This document shows, one piece after another, positions 1 through 7,991 of a DNA stretch of 10,139 nucleotides; the first letter of the stretch is position 1, and each line of letters begins with the position of its first letter. Made by a program: the position numbers and the translations under genes. The stretch covers positions 1 through 10,139 of the forward strand of contig JNDT01001598.1 in the NCBI GenBank assembly GCA_000697055.1, written 5' to 3'. Below the pieces are notes generated by a model. The model saw nothing but the letters and a program-made list of their open reading frames with translations, searched no databases and was not told the origin of the DNA. This stretch comes from Saksenaea vasiformis B4078 (Eukaryota > Mucoromycota > Mucoromycetes > Mucorales > Saksenaeaceae).

Positions 1-533
1 TCAGCTTTCCATTGCTCAATAGTATTTTTTACAATTTCTTTTGCTTTGTATGGAATGTCATATTGATGGCGGTGACATACGATGTCATCTGGTGTTGGGA
101 TGGTGACAACAGCTTCTGGAACAGTGCAAAACGAGTCTTTGGGAATTTTTGCATTTGCTTCCAAACTAGGAGCGATGTGTTTCAGGAAAGTGGCTTGCTC
201 AGCTTCTGTTCCTGCAGGCGAATTGTTCAGTTCAGGGGCATCATCAACCTTTTCTTCTTCGTCTTCTTCCAATGAATCTTTCCATGTACTGGTTAAACCC
301 ACATAACTGATTCCGAATAAAGGCATTAGGTCAGTACCAATGCTGGCTGGTATGCCGTTAAATAATTCCATGACTTCAAAGGAGCACTTTAGATGTTTAC
401 CATCATACCATACGTCAGTATCGACGGTTGTTTCTACACGTCGTATTTTTGATTGTGCATCAGCGAGTTGAATCATGCCTGATTGCGTTTCGTGTTTTAT
501 GTTATTTATTTTACAAAAGTTGACGTCGAAAGC

Positions 534-566
534 CGAGAAATTTGCACCTCCATCCAACAGTGCTTT
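534..566 (-). other. Retropepsin-like active-site loop with Asp-Gly-Gly
   Basis: The loop reads ALLDGGANFSAF, with the putative catalytic Asp codon GAT at 554-552. Canonical retropepsins have Asp-Thr/Ser-Gly; here the middle residue is Gly (codon GGA, 551-549). The surrounding hydrophobic-Asp-x-Gly-Ala pattern and the position between zinc knuckle and RT support a protease assignment. The Gly may be a loss-of-function change or a lineage variant. Confidence 0.65.
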
Positions 567-758
567 TACCCATTGACCCTCTATAGTGACGTGAATCAGC
601 GTTTGTGTCAACTCGTTTTCTTTTGTGTCAATTTGACCATTACGAGATAACTTACAAGGCAAGGCATCATCGAGGTCCATGTTGTTTATGACACGGTGTG
701 CCGACCGGTTGACCTTGGCTTGGCCATATTGTTTGGCTTTGTGGTCCCGGTATTCTTG

Positions 759-800
759 ACAGGTGTGGCCATGCGCCCACGGTTTGCCACAGAATGTGCA
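759..800 (-). other. Gag zinc knuckle (CCHC-like)
   Basis: The translation reads CTFCGKPWAHGHTC. The two first Cys are spaced CX2C, followed by two His and a final Cys. Classic retroviral knuckles are CX2CX4HX4C; here the spacing is CX2CX5HX3C or CX2CX7HXC, depending on which His binds. Basic residues lie on both sides, as expected for nucleocapsid RNA binding. Confidence 0.75.
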
Positions 801-1529
801 TACATTTTTCTTTTGTTGTGCTTTTTGAGTATTAGCTGGGTTGTGTCTGGATTGGTTTACACCACTCACAAATGGCTTATTGCCGCGGAACTGCTTTTTG
901 TAATGTAGATGGATACTATTGCCCTCATCCTCACGGGAACGCTTCTCAGAATCAGAACTTTGAAAGTGCAAACCAGCGACGTATTCGCACATGTCGTCCA
1001 ATGACTGTTCTGTAAATTTGGGTCCAAACTTAGTTGAGACCAAGTTGAACACCTCATCCTTATGTACAAGCGATGAAAGTAAAGCGACTATCATTGGAAC
1101 GTGGTATTGATTCAAGCCAGTTTCAATGCTTCTTTGGTGGAAGCACCAGACATATGTTTGAAGTGGTTCTCCCCTTTTTTGGCGCATGCGGATAACGGTC
1201 TCCATACCATGAAGTTTCTGCTCAGGTGTATCAAACTTATCCACAATTTTGGTGTGCATTTCGAGCCATCTGATTGAGGGCGAATTTCTCATTTCATTGT
1301 CAAACCAGATCGTTTGAGCATCATCAAAAGACTTAGGGAGAAGACGTTTCCAATGTTCTTCCACAGGCAAGTTACAAGCGTGCAGCTCTTTTTCAAATGC
1401 TCTCAAAAACATTTCAGCAGAGATGTGCACAATTTTACCATTATGCCAGCATGGTGTTCTCACAATTTGAAGTACAGGAAGATCGCGAGGGATATAGCGG
1501 CCCTCCGAAGGAGAAGGTCCATCCACTGA

Positions 1530-1532
1530 TCA
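1530..1532 (-). other. In-frame TGA within gag
   Basis: The minus-strand codons read ACC TGA TCA. Frame is kept on both sides: the gag frame upstream ends here, and the next 509 codons to the window edge lack any stop. A single C-to-T change at a CGA codon would create it. No recognised readthrough context (such as a CTA or CARYYA motif after the stop) follows. Confidence 0.85.
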
Positions 1533-1937
1533 GGTCCTGTTATTGATGGCTGCTTGCTTGGCAGCCAACTCCTCCCAAGTAAAAAACTCAGGATGGTTCA
1601 GGTGGCTGACCTTACAAACTTGGCGGTAAGCTTCCACTTCTGCCTTGGCCTCTTGTAGGGCATTGAGAGCCCTGGTTCTTTCCCCAGACCCAGCACGATT
1701 TAGGACAAAGTCCTGATACTCATTCTCACAAGCAGAGGCTTGCGATTGCAATGCATGGTACACAGCCAAAGCTTTACCTTCGGGGCTTACTACACCAGAC
1801 GAGGTAATGGAACTGGTAGCGGAGAGTTGTTCCTGAGGCTGCGATTGGATCGAAAGACTGCTCAAGTTGAGCTCTGTTCCGTTTTCACCCATGGTGATGT
1901 CAGGTTGCTGATTGATGTTATCATTCATAGCAGACAT

Positions 1938-2017
1938 TGTTGTTAAGTTGTTGTTGTTGTTGTTGTTTTTAAACGAAAATATAAAGGTTTGTTTTTTGAT
2001 TTTTTTGTGATCGAGTG
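1938..2017 (-). other. Retrotransposon leader between LTR and gag
   Basis: On the minus strand this is an A-rich leader ending in a run of AAC triplets just before the gag ATG at 1937. Low-structure CAA/AAC leaders are common before fungal retroelement start codons. This is where a primer-binding site should be, but no TGG-starting match to a tRNA 3' end is apparent at the proposed LTR junction. Confidence 0.45.
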
Positions 2018-2092
2018 TGTTGTAGTATTCACTGTAAAAAAATGTTGTGTCGTGACTGGAACTGATAAGTACAGTGAGACTGAAGGGTGTCA

Positions 2093-2098
2093 TTTATT
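2093..2098 (-). terminator. AATAAA polyadenylation signal in candidate LTR, gag-proximal
   Basis: AATAAA on the minus strand, downstream of the TATA box at 2142-2149 and before the proposed U5 end at 2018. In the 3' LTR the equivalent site would direct transcript cleavage. Confidence 0.4.
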
Positions 2099-2141
2099 TC
2101 GGTAGAAAAGTAGACCAGGAACTAATTACTAGCTATGGCTA

Positions 2142-2149
2142 TATTTATA
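2142..2149 (-). promoter_or_regulatory. TATA box in candidate LTR, gag-proximal
   Basis: TATAAATA on the minus strand, about 205 bp upstream of the gag ATG at 1937. An AATAAA (minus strand, 2098-2093) follows about 45 bp downstream, the arrangement expected of a U3-R junction in an LTR. Confidence 0.5.
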
Positions 2150-2316
2150 TGATCGGAGATCATGTCTATTATATTGACACAGTAATAGATTATATCTCAG
2201 ACACGACAGTTAGATTGAGATAATTATAAAAGCAAATTCTCTCCAAGCAGTATTGTTGTATGGGTAAGTTAATTGGGACAGTAGATGGATAGAATCCTTT
2301 GAGACTGTTGGATGTC

Positions 2317-2348
2317 TTTATTTCAGTTAGATTGTCTGCCTATTTATA
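2317..2348 (-). promoter_or_regulatory. Second TATA/AATAAA module in candidate LTR
   Basis: A minus-strand TATAAATA (2348-2341) sits in the context ATCATATAAATA, shared with the box at 2149-2142. It is followed by GAAATAAA (AATAAA at 2322-2317). The two modules could be an internal duplication of the LTR promoter or the remnant of a second LTR. Which one is used is not visible. Confidence 0.35.
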
Positions 2349-2617
2349 TGATTCAGTCTTTTAGTGAAAATAAGAATTAGTAAACATTCTTTTTGGTATT
2401 AGGTATAGATTATAGAATGGATCAATTACTGTGATGACACAGTGCTACCTTGTTGTACTGAACTCAGTGATAAGTCTAAGTTATAGATGATAAGGTTCAG
2501 TTGGTGTTCCAGTAGAGAAGTTCACTGTATATGGAAATATGATTAATCTCCAATCTTTCCTGTTATGGAACACAATTCTATAGGATGGGCATTATGACAG
2601 TCAACATATATCACAAG

Positions 2618-2625
2618 TATAAATA
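2618..2625 (+). promoter_or_regulatory. TATA box of hAT-A transposase
   Basis: TATAAATA, 53 bp upstream of the ATG at 2678. Copy B has the same octamer in the shared context AAGTATAAATA, 59 bp before its ATG. Conservation in two diverged copies supports a core promoter. Confidence 0.65.
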
Positions 2626-3849
2626 AAGGATTGTAAAGCATGCCAAAATGTCTTATTCTTTACTTGAAACTATTACTATGTCCAACATACCTGAATCTTC
2701 TACCTCTGCTCAAAAGCGTCATGCCAAATTTGATGTACTTGAAGATGCTAGTGTAAGTAAATATCTTATATCATAGAACATGCATAAAACTTAATAATTA
2801 ACGTTGTTAATGCATTAGAATGAGAGCATTGAATTTTTGATTAGCTCTACCTTACCTGTATCACAGTCGTTGTCCCTTATGTCAACTTCACAAGATTCTT
2901 CTGCCAGCATTGATACATTGAATGATGATGCTGATGTCGCTGCCACTGCTGTAATACGTACCAACCACAAGAAGGCCAGAAAAAGTTGGATATATGAAAA
3001 CCAATAGACCAAGATCCAGACTGATGAGGAAACAGGTGTTGAGTACATTCATTGCCAGTATCTGTTCCCTGGAGGACTACTTTGTAACCTCAAGTACAAG
3101 AAAGTCGGCTCTACAACAAGCAATATTATGCATCACTTGAAAATGGTGCATGGTATCAATGAGAAGACAGTAAAGGCGAGCCTCCATACTGGATAAAAAG
3201 GGACAATTTACACATTCATTACTCGTTCATCAGTTCTCAATATACCATTTACAGAAGAAACGTTCTGTAAAGTATTGCTTGATTATGTAGTATCATCTGC
3301 CTTGCTGTTTACTGCTGTTGAGAATCCACACCTCCAGGAGCTCATCCATCTTGCCTGAGTGGCACTGAGCAATCAACAGCTGTTACTTCCAAGTGCAAGA
3401 ACTATTTGCCAAGACCTTGAAGCAGCCTATGAATTGTACTATGAGCAGATCAGTCTTCTTCTTCAGCAGCAACTGTTCCTCTCATATACACTTGATGCCT
3501 GGACCAGTGAGTGGCGAGATGCATACTTGGACATCACTGCACATTGGATTGATGATAACTGGAAGCAGAAGTCTGTAACCATTGGATTTGAGCCACTTTC
3601 AAGTCTTCATAGTACAGAAAACATGGCATCTACTTTTGTTGATCTCCTCAGGGCTATGGGTCTTGATAAAATGTAGTTTTTTATTACCATAGATAATGTC
3701 AGCAGTATGCTTGCCATGTCCTGTATCATTGAGATGGAGGTTTCACCTGCCATGTTCAATGCTGATTGTAACCACATCTCCTGCATTGCTCATATAATGA
3801 ACCTCTCTGTCCAGACAATCATTGTAAATGGCCTAAATGCTGCAGCTCT

Positions 3850-4151
3850 TGAAAATGAATTAGGCAGATGTCCTGAAGGTTTGTAGATATGAGATCGTTT
3901 TCTGAATCAAAAGATGATGAATAAATATGCAACGTTTGAGCGGCCGCTGATGTTCAAAGAAATATGATCGATTGAAATGATCACTGCTGTACAATAGCAT
4001 AAATGCTTCTAAAGAGGACGCACTCATTTTATTTAGGAGGGGTCGTTTGAAAGAGATGACGTGTGATGTGCAAACATGCAGCATTTACTAAACTTTCAGA
4101 CATTCCGATGAGACACGACCATCCTCCTTACAAGAATTGAATGAAAATGAA
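3850..4151. repeat. 282-bp insertion in hAT-A exon 2 with 10-bp direct repeats
   Basis: TGAAAATGAA occurs at 3850-3859 and again at 4142-4151, flanking 282 bp (3860-4141) that have no match in hAT-B. Removing the insert plus one repeat rejoins the transposase frame exactly: codon boundary at 3859, next codon at 4152, reading on to the Asp/Thr-rich linker and HP at the exon end. The removed length is 292 bp, which is not a multiple of three, so the insert itself broke the frame. I see no terminal inverted repeat, poly-A tail or coding capacity. A 9-10 bp duplication would suit a Mutator-like MITE, and a 10-bp one also a SINE-like insertion; the class is unknown. Confidence 0.7.
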
Positions 4152-4526
4152 GATACTACTGATACTGCAGAAAGAGACCATCCTGGTAAGTATCTTGTTT
4201 TTGTTTCAATCATTCCAGTCAGTTGTACTTATCTTTTTTATTAAAAGATACAATTCTGCATCGTTTTTGTAAAGGTGTAAACAAGATCTGTTCATCTTCC
4301 TCGCGTCTTGATTACTACAGAGAATGTTGCAGGACCATCAGCAATGCAAGCTCCATCTTGGAGGTTGGTAAAAGCAGTACTTCACTGAAGATGCTTCTTT
4401 TTGATGTCTAAACCCAGTGGAACTCTACTTATGTGATGATTGAATGAGAGCTAGAGATGTCCAGGGCATACAATATGGTATGCAGTAGAATATCAGAATT
4501 GAAAGTATATATCTTGAATGAACAGG

Positions 4527-4534
4527 AGTGGAAC
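4527..4534 (+). repeat. Target site duplication of hAT-B, left copy
   Basis: AGTGGAAC, immediately before the left terminal repeat of hAT-B. It is identical to 8550-8557. Within hAT-A it is coding sequence (GAG TGG AAC in exon 3), matching GAATGGCAA in copy B. An 8-bp duplication is diagnostic for hAT elements. Confidence 0.93.
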
Positions 4535-4546
4535 TAGGGGTCGGCA
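4535..4546 (+). repeat. Left terminal inverted repeat of hAT-B
   Basis: TAGGGGTCGGCA matches the complement of the right end (TAGAGATCGGCA) at 10 of 12 positions. It continues AAAATATT, and the first 19 bases are identical to the start of copy D at 9627. The TAGGG start fits the YARNG terminal consensus known for hAT elements. Confidence 0.9.
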
Positions 4547-4680
4547 AAATATTTGAATATTCATATTTGTTCATACATATTCGTATTTGAATGAATATGA
4601 ATATGTTTTTTAGTATTCGAATAAGTAATGAATATTCGTAAGTATATTCGAATCACTGTTAATAATATTCGAATATTTGC
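4547..4680 (+). repeat. Left subterminal GAATAT/ATTCG repeats of hAT-B
   Basis: Dense, overlapping palindromic motifs built on ATTCGAATAT, GAATATTC and ATATTCGTA on both strands. Similar arrays lie inside the right end of B, the right end of A and the left end of D. In hAT elements such short subterminal repeats are transposase-binding sites; that role is inferred here. Confidence 0.75.
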
Positions 4681-4815
4681 TTGAGAGCAATTAGCTTACT
4701 AATCGTTAACATGACTCTTTCTGCAATGTCAAAAAAAAACCTGCAATGGAAGCATAGTTATGAAGAATATAAGTTCATTGCCTTCCTTGATATTTCACTT
4801 AAAAAATGAATGAAG

Positions 4816-4839
4816 GAAAGAAAGAAAGAAAGAAAGAAA
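4816..4839 (+). repeat. (GAAA)6 microsatellite
   Basis: Six perfect GAAA units within the hAT-B 5' noncoding region, flanked by A-rich sequence. Absent from the corresponding part of copy D. Confidence 0.9.
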
Positions 4840-5438
4840 ACGAAATAGAGAAGATTCTCTTTCTGCTCTAATGACGAAGACAATGTTGCATGCAACGAAT
4901 TAGTAATTAGTTGAAATATTACAAGGTGTAGCAATGGTAACATTTAGCATAAGCATTTGATAAGAGATTCAAAAAAAAAAGAAATAAAAAGAAGTAAAGG
5001 TAACATTTGTGTTTATTTTGAAAATGTGCAACGCTAAAAGTCAAAGAGATGTTCGTGCCCATATGTATGTTTTTTAATGATAAAGGAGCTGTTAATTGTG
5101 CAATGCAGAAAAGAAGTCTATGATTGATGTGATTCCTGGCAAGATGGTTGAGTGAACCACGAGAGTTTAGATAATGCGAGGCCTACTGAGGCTGATGGTG
5201 ACTGCAAAATAATAACGCAATTGGTACCTTTTTAGAAACGTCTGCCTCTGCTTCTGTACTACATGTATAGTAACTGTTTTATTAAACTCGTAACAGTTGC
5301 ATCTTTTTTTTTTGTGCTATCGTAGCGTGCACATCAGGTAAGTATTCATCAATCGATCTACAAAGATAATGACGTCTTCCCAGTATCTGCTGTAAATGAT
5401 TTGATTGGCTGATCATAAATTATGTCTTTCAAAAAGAT

Positions 5439-5495
5439 GCTATTACGTGATTTTATGCGAGAACAATGACAGATCAACATCGATCACATAATAGC
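5439..5495. repeat. Inverted repeat in hAT-B 5' region
   Basis: GCTATTACGTGA (5439-5450) pairs with TCACATAATAGC (5484-5495) at 11 of 12 positions across a 33-bp spacer. The mismatch is C/T at a CpG-like site. It could be a regulatory palindrome or chance in AT-rich DNA. Confidence 0.4.
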
Positions 5496-5629
5496 AGTCC
5501 TTTCTGATAGATCAATGATCTCTGCTTTGCGAGTGTATATGACATGCTCATCTTATATCATTGCACAATTACCAGTAGATCTAAGGAATATCACGCAACA
5601 GCATCAACAGATCGTTGATTTCTCTGAAG

Positions 5630-5637
5630 TATAAATA
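5630..5637 (+). promoter_or_regulatory. TATA box of hAT-B transposase
   Basis: TATAAATA, 59 bp upstream of the ATG at 5696, in the same AAGTATAAATA context as the hAT-A box at 2618. Confidence 0.65.
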
Positions 5638-5695
5638 GCATGGATAAATCACGGCCAGGAAAGTCATCTTATTTATTTACTACAATATTTTGATC

Positions 5696-7988
5696 ATGTC
5701 TGACATACCTGAATCCTCTGCCTCTGCACAAAAGCGTCCTGCCGAATTTCTGCCAGAAGATACTCCCGTAAGTGCATTAGCAAGTAATTGTAACTGTTAT
5801 CTAATGGATATAACTAGGAACACTCAATGGACTTCTCCTGCAGTTCCTCAACCCCTGTGATGATCCACTTGCATTCTGACATTTCGATGCTCCAGGATGA
5901 TGATTTTCCTGATGGCGAATCATTTGACGGCAGCAGCCAGGCTATTAGGTCCTCTGATTCCACTGGTAGAATGGTGAAGCGTTCGAAGTCAAAAATGAGT
6001 TGGGTCTACGATAATGACTGGGTAGAAGTACAGAAGGATCCTTTGACTGGCACCGATGATTTCTACTGCCAGTACCCGTTATCCTCAGGTCGTGTCTGTG
6101 GTCTCAAGTACAAGAAAATTGGCTCCACCACAAGTAACATCATCAACCATTTGAAGAAGGCGCACAAGCTGGATGAAACAATGAAGAAGTCTGATGTGCA
6201 CTCTGCTACGAACCTGATCATGGATAACTTTGTGGTTTCCAGCCAGTTGAAGAAGGTGCAGTTCTCTCAAGATGCATTTTGACAGGCTCTCCTCAACTAT
6301 GTGGTCTCGTCATCCTCGCCATTCACTGTCATCGAAAATGCTGATTTTCAAAAACTGCTCAACCTTGCCCAGTCTGCGCCTAGTGATGCCCAGGTTCTAC
6401 TCCCAAGTTCGAGAACTGTGAGTCACGATCTTGTGCAGGCATATCATCTCTACTGCTCCCAAATCGCAAATTTACTCCAGAAGCAGCCTTACATCTCCTA
6501 TACACTCAATGCTTGGACTAGTGAATGGAGAGACGCGTTTCTTGGCATTACGGCACACTGGATCGATGAAACCTGGAAACAAAGATCAGTAACCATCAGT
6601 TTCGAGCCGCTATCTGGTCCTCACACTGCGAAAAACATGGCGGCCGTTTTTGTCAACTTGCTTGAGGGCATGCAACTCTCAAGTAAAGAGTTTTATATCA
6701 CCACGGACAACGCCTCGAATATGGTTGCCATGGCTCGTTGCACTGTCACCGGAAGTGTTCAGTGCTAAATCCAACCGTATTCCATGCATTGCGCATGTAA
6801 TGAACCTCGCGGTCCAAGTGATGCTCCAGGATGGTATTAATGCTGCAGCCCCAAGCAACGAATCCTATGAGGTGGATGAGACCGAGGTGGACAATCGTCA
6901 AAGAAACCACCCTGGTAAGTAGTATGGGATCGAGTTAATATCTTGACATACTTACGTTTTGTTCAGGAGCAATATTGTGTCACTTCCGCACAGGTGTCAA
7001 CAAGATCCGTTCTTCGCCTCAATGGCTGGAACATTACCGTAATTGTTGCAAAGCGATCCAAAAAACTGCCATGCTGACCAAAACTGATGAAAGTGAGCAA
7101 CGACCAAAAGAACTTGTTCTTGACGTCAGAACTCGCTGGAATTCTACATATGCGATGATAGCTTGAGGTCTCGAAATGCGCCGTAGTTACAACATGGCAT
7201 GCGGTGGTATCCCAGAACTGGAGGCATATATCCTGAACGAAAGTGAATGGCAAGTCCTCCAGCAGCTTCACACAGTCTTGGAGCCATTTGCCCAACTCAC
7301 GAATCTCCTCTCGGGTAACAAATATCCATCCCTTTCGAGTACCATCATCGGATACAATGTGCTTCTTGACCACCTAGAAGCATATCGCGAAAATGATGGC
7401 TTGGTAAGAGCAAGTACCATATACAATATCAGTCTAACCAATATCTTTGAATAGAGATACCCCGAGCTATCGTATGCAATGGAAATGGCACAGCAAAAGC
7501 TCCAACAATATTACGCACATACAGATGGGCCAGTCTATGCAATCGCAACCGCCATGGACCCACGTGCCAAATTTCGCTGGTGGAAAGATCAGGAGTGGGA
7601 AGAGGAGTGGATTGCGTTGTCGACTTTGTGCATTACTGAAGCATGGGAGGAAGGTTTTTGGACCACACAACAATCGCTCGCTGCACAAAAACCTGGTTTC
7701 CATCTGTTTCAAAGTTGGCCCCATGAGGATCAACTTATGGAATATGTAAACAAAACGCCCGCAGATGAGGACACGGTGGTGTTGGAGTACTGGCAGAACT
7801 GCAGCCATCAGTGGCCCCAGCTCACAAATATGGCTCACAAGTACTTGTCCATTCTGGCATCATCAGCACCTTCCGAGCATTGTTTCTTGCGAGCCAAATT
7901 TTTTATACCCTTTCAACGCAACAAGATGAAGCCAGAGACATTGCTACAGAGTGTGCTTGTTCAGTCATGGCTGAAGATTTTAGAGTAG
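5696..7988 (+). pseudogene. hAT-B BED-finger transposase, four exons, disabled
   Basis: Exons are 5696-5767, 5818-6914, 6967-7403 and 7455-7988. Introns are 50, 52 and 51 bp with GTAAGT or GTAAGA donors and TAG or CAG acceptors, all at the same positions as in copy A. The start ATG opens MSDIPESSAS, as in A. The product would be about 716 residues, near usual hAT length. A BED-type zinc finger has ligands C108, C118, H135 and H140. The RNase H-like core has TLNAWTSEW (N255 where the first catalytic Asp is expected), then ITTDNASNM (D321). CIAHVMNL belongs to the inserted helical domain, and ASSAPSEHCF carries the catalytic Glu in the C-terminal dimerisation region. Breaks are TGA 6280-6282, an apparent 11-bp deletion near 6745 that shifts the frame, and TGA 7164-7166. 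Both TGA codons could come from CGA (Arg). The gene is clearly a recent pseudogene. Confidence 0.92.
6508..6510 (+). other. First catalytic Asp replaced by Asn in hAT-B
   Basis: AAT in the motif TLNAWTSEW. Copy A, though far more decayed overall, has GAT (3494-3496) in TLDAWTSEW. In hAT transposases this position is the first acid of the DDE triad that holds the catalytic metals. A single G-to-A change explains the difference. Confidence 0.75.
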
Positions 7989-7991
7989 ACC

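Larger units (their letters stand above)
1..1937 (-). pseudogene. gag-protease-RT polyprotein gene, partial, one in-frame TGA
   Basis: The likely start is ATG at 1937-1935. It has A at -3 and follows a (CAA)n-type leader. The frame also runs up to an ATG at 2093, but that stretch looks like untranslated LTR/leader sequence. About 645 codons are open to the window edge except for TGA at 1532-1530 (codon 136). The first 135 codons are polar and Ser/Gln-rich, then Ala/Glu-rich and helical. Codons of about 150-320 form a capsid-like gag region (for example FDTPEQKL and GEPLQTYVW). Next is a CCHC-like knuckle near codon 380 (CTFCGKPWAHGHTC). A retropepsin-like core lies near codon 462 (ALLDGGANFSAF, later FNGIPASIGTDLMP). 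From codon 626, YDIPYKAKEIV resembles the N-terminal edge of Ty3/gypsy RT. The product would build virus-like particles and mature them. Whether the TGA is a mutation or is read through cannot be told here; a lone CGA-to-TGA change is the simplest reading. Confidence 0.82.
1..2606 (-). mobile_element. Ty3/gypsy-like LTR retrotransposon, 5' part, cut by the left edge
   Basis: On the minus strand this stretch reads as candidate LTR, short A/C-rich leader, gag, zinc knuckle, aspartic protease and the start of reverse transcriptase, all in one frame. Gag-protease-RT order in a single open frame is usual for Ty3/gypsy (Metaviridae) elements, particularly chromovirus-like ones in fungi. RNase H, integrase and the 3' LTR would lie to the left, outside the window. 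The right boundary (2606) is inferred from a TGTTG/CAACA pair and from the point where homology of the neighbouring hAT copy starts, so it may be off by tens of bases. No primer-binding site complementary to a tRNA 3' end was recognised next to the proposed LTR end; a self-primed element is possible. Confidence 0.8.
2018..2606 (-). repeat. Candidate 5' LTR (TGTTG...CAACA)
   Basis: The stretch is bounded by TGTTG (2018-2022) and CAACA (2602-2606), a 5-bp terminal inverted repeat of the kind that ends Ty3-type LTRs. Inside it are minus-strand TATAAATA boxes and AATAAA signals in promoter-then-polyadenylation order. The inner end falls about 80 bp before gag. The outer end falls 11 bp before the conserved hAT-A TATA box, where similarity to hAT-B stops. 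TATAT (2607-2611) could be one target-duplication copy. The partner LTR is outside the window, so the boundaries are unproven. Confidence 0.42.
2678..4534 (+). pseudogene. hAT-A transposase pseudogene, 5' part (BED finger, catalytic core)
   Basis: Exon 1 is 2678-2752 (25 codons, starting MSNIPESS). The intron 2753-2818 is followed by exon 2 (2819-4185), which contains an insertion at 3860-4141, then intron 4186-4247 and exon 3 from 4248. Exon 3 breaks at 4534, where hAT-B entered. An in-frame upstream ATG at 2648 exists but has no counterpart in B. A BED-type finger is intact in its ligands (C...C...H...H; CQYLFPGGLLC then HHLKMVH). The first catalytic Asp is kept (TLDAWTSEW, GAT 3494-3496), and the second lies in ITIDNVSS (GAT 3692-3694). 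In-frame stops relative to copy B are TAG 3005, TAA 3194, TGA 3356, TAG 3674, TAA 4409 and TGA 4445. A hAT transposase would cut and paste the element in the nucleus; this copy cannot encode it. Confidence 0.88.
4681..5629 (+). other. hAT-B 5' noncoding region
   Basis: About 950 bp without convincing coding sequence. It contains A-rich runs, a (GAAA)6 microsatellite at 4816-4839, scattered TGATCA/GATCA motifs at 5411-5530, and a 12-bp inverted repeat (5439-5450 and 5484-5495). TTAATTGTGCAA at 5092-5103 recurs in copy D at 10035-10046, so the region is a family trait rather than captured DNA. Open stretches are short and not conserved. Confidence 0.6.

Noticed and set aside
1938..2093. Upstream ATG at 2093 as the gag start (52 extra residues)
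   Set aside because: The extra stretch encodes a Lys/Asn-rich, low-complexity tail from the AAC-repeat leader, starts inside AATAAATG and lies in the candidate LTR. ATG 1937 has a better context and begins ordinary protein.
3940..3947. NotI-type GCGGCCGC as a sign of vector contamination
   Set aside because: No linker or vector sequence around it, and it sits in a direct-repeat-flanked insertion in native sequence; a single 8-mer is weak evidence.
3860..4141. The 282-bp insertion as a hAT MITE of the same family
   Set aside because: Direct repeats are 10 bp rather than 8, and neither end resembles TAGGGGTCGGCA.
4547..4680. CRISPR-like or satellite array from the GAATAT repeats
   Set aside because: Words overlap, vary in spacing and occur in both orientations at the ends of hAT copies, which fits subterminal transposon repeats.
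6963..7373. 136-codon open frame on the minus strand
   Set aside because: It is antisense to hAT-B exon 3, which has clear homology to copy A on the plus strand. No family resemblance in the antisense product.
7467..7838. 123-codon open frame on the minus strand
   Set aside because: Antisense shadow of hAT-B exon 4, which is conserved in copy A in the sense frame.
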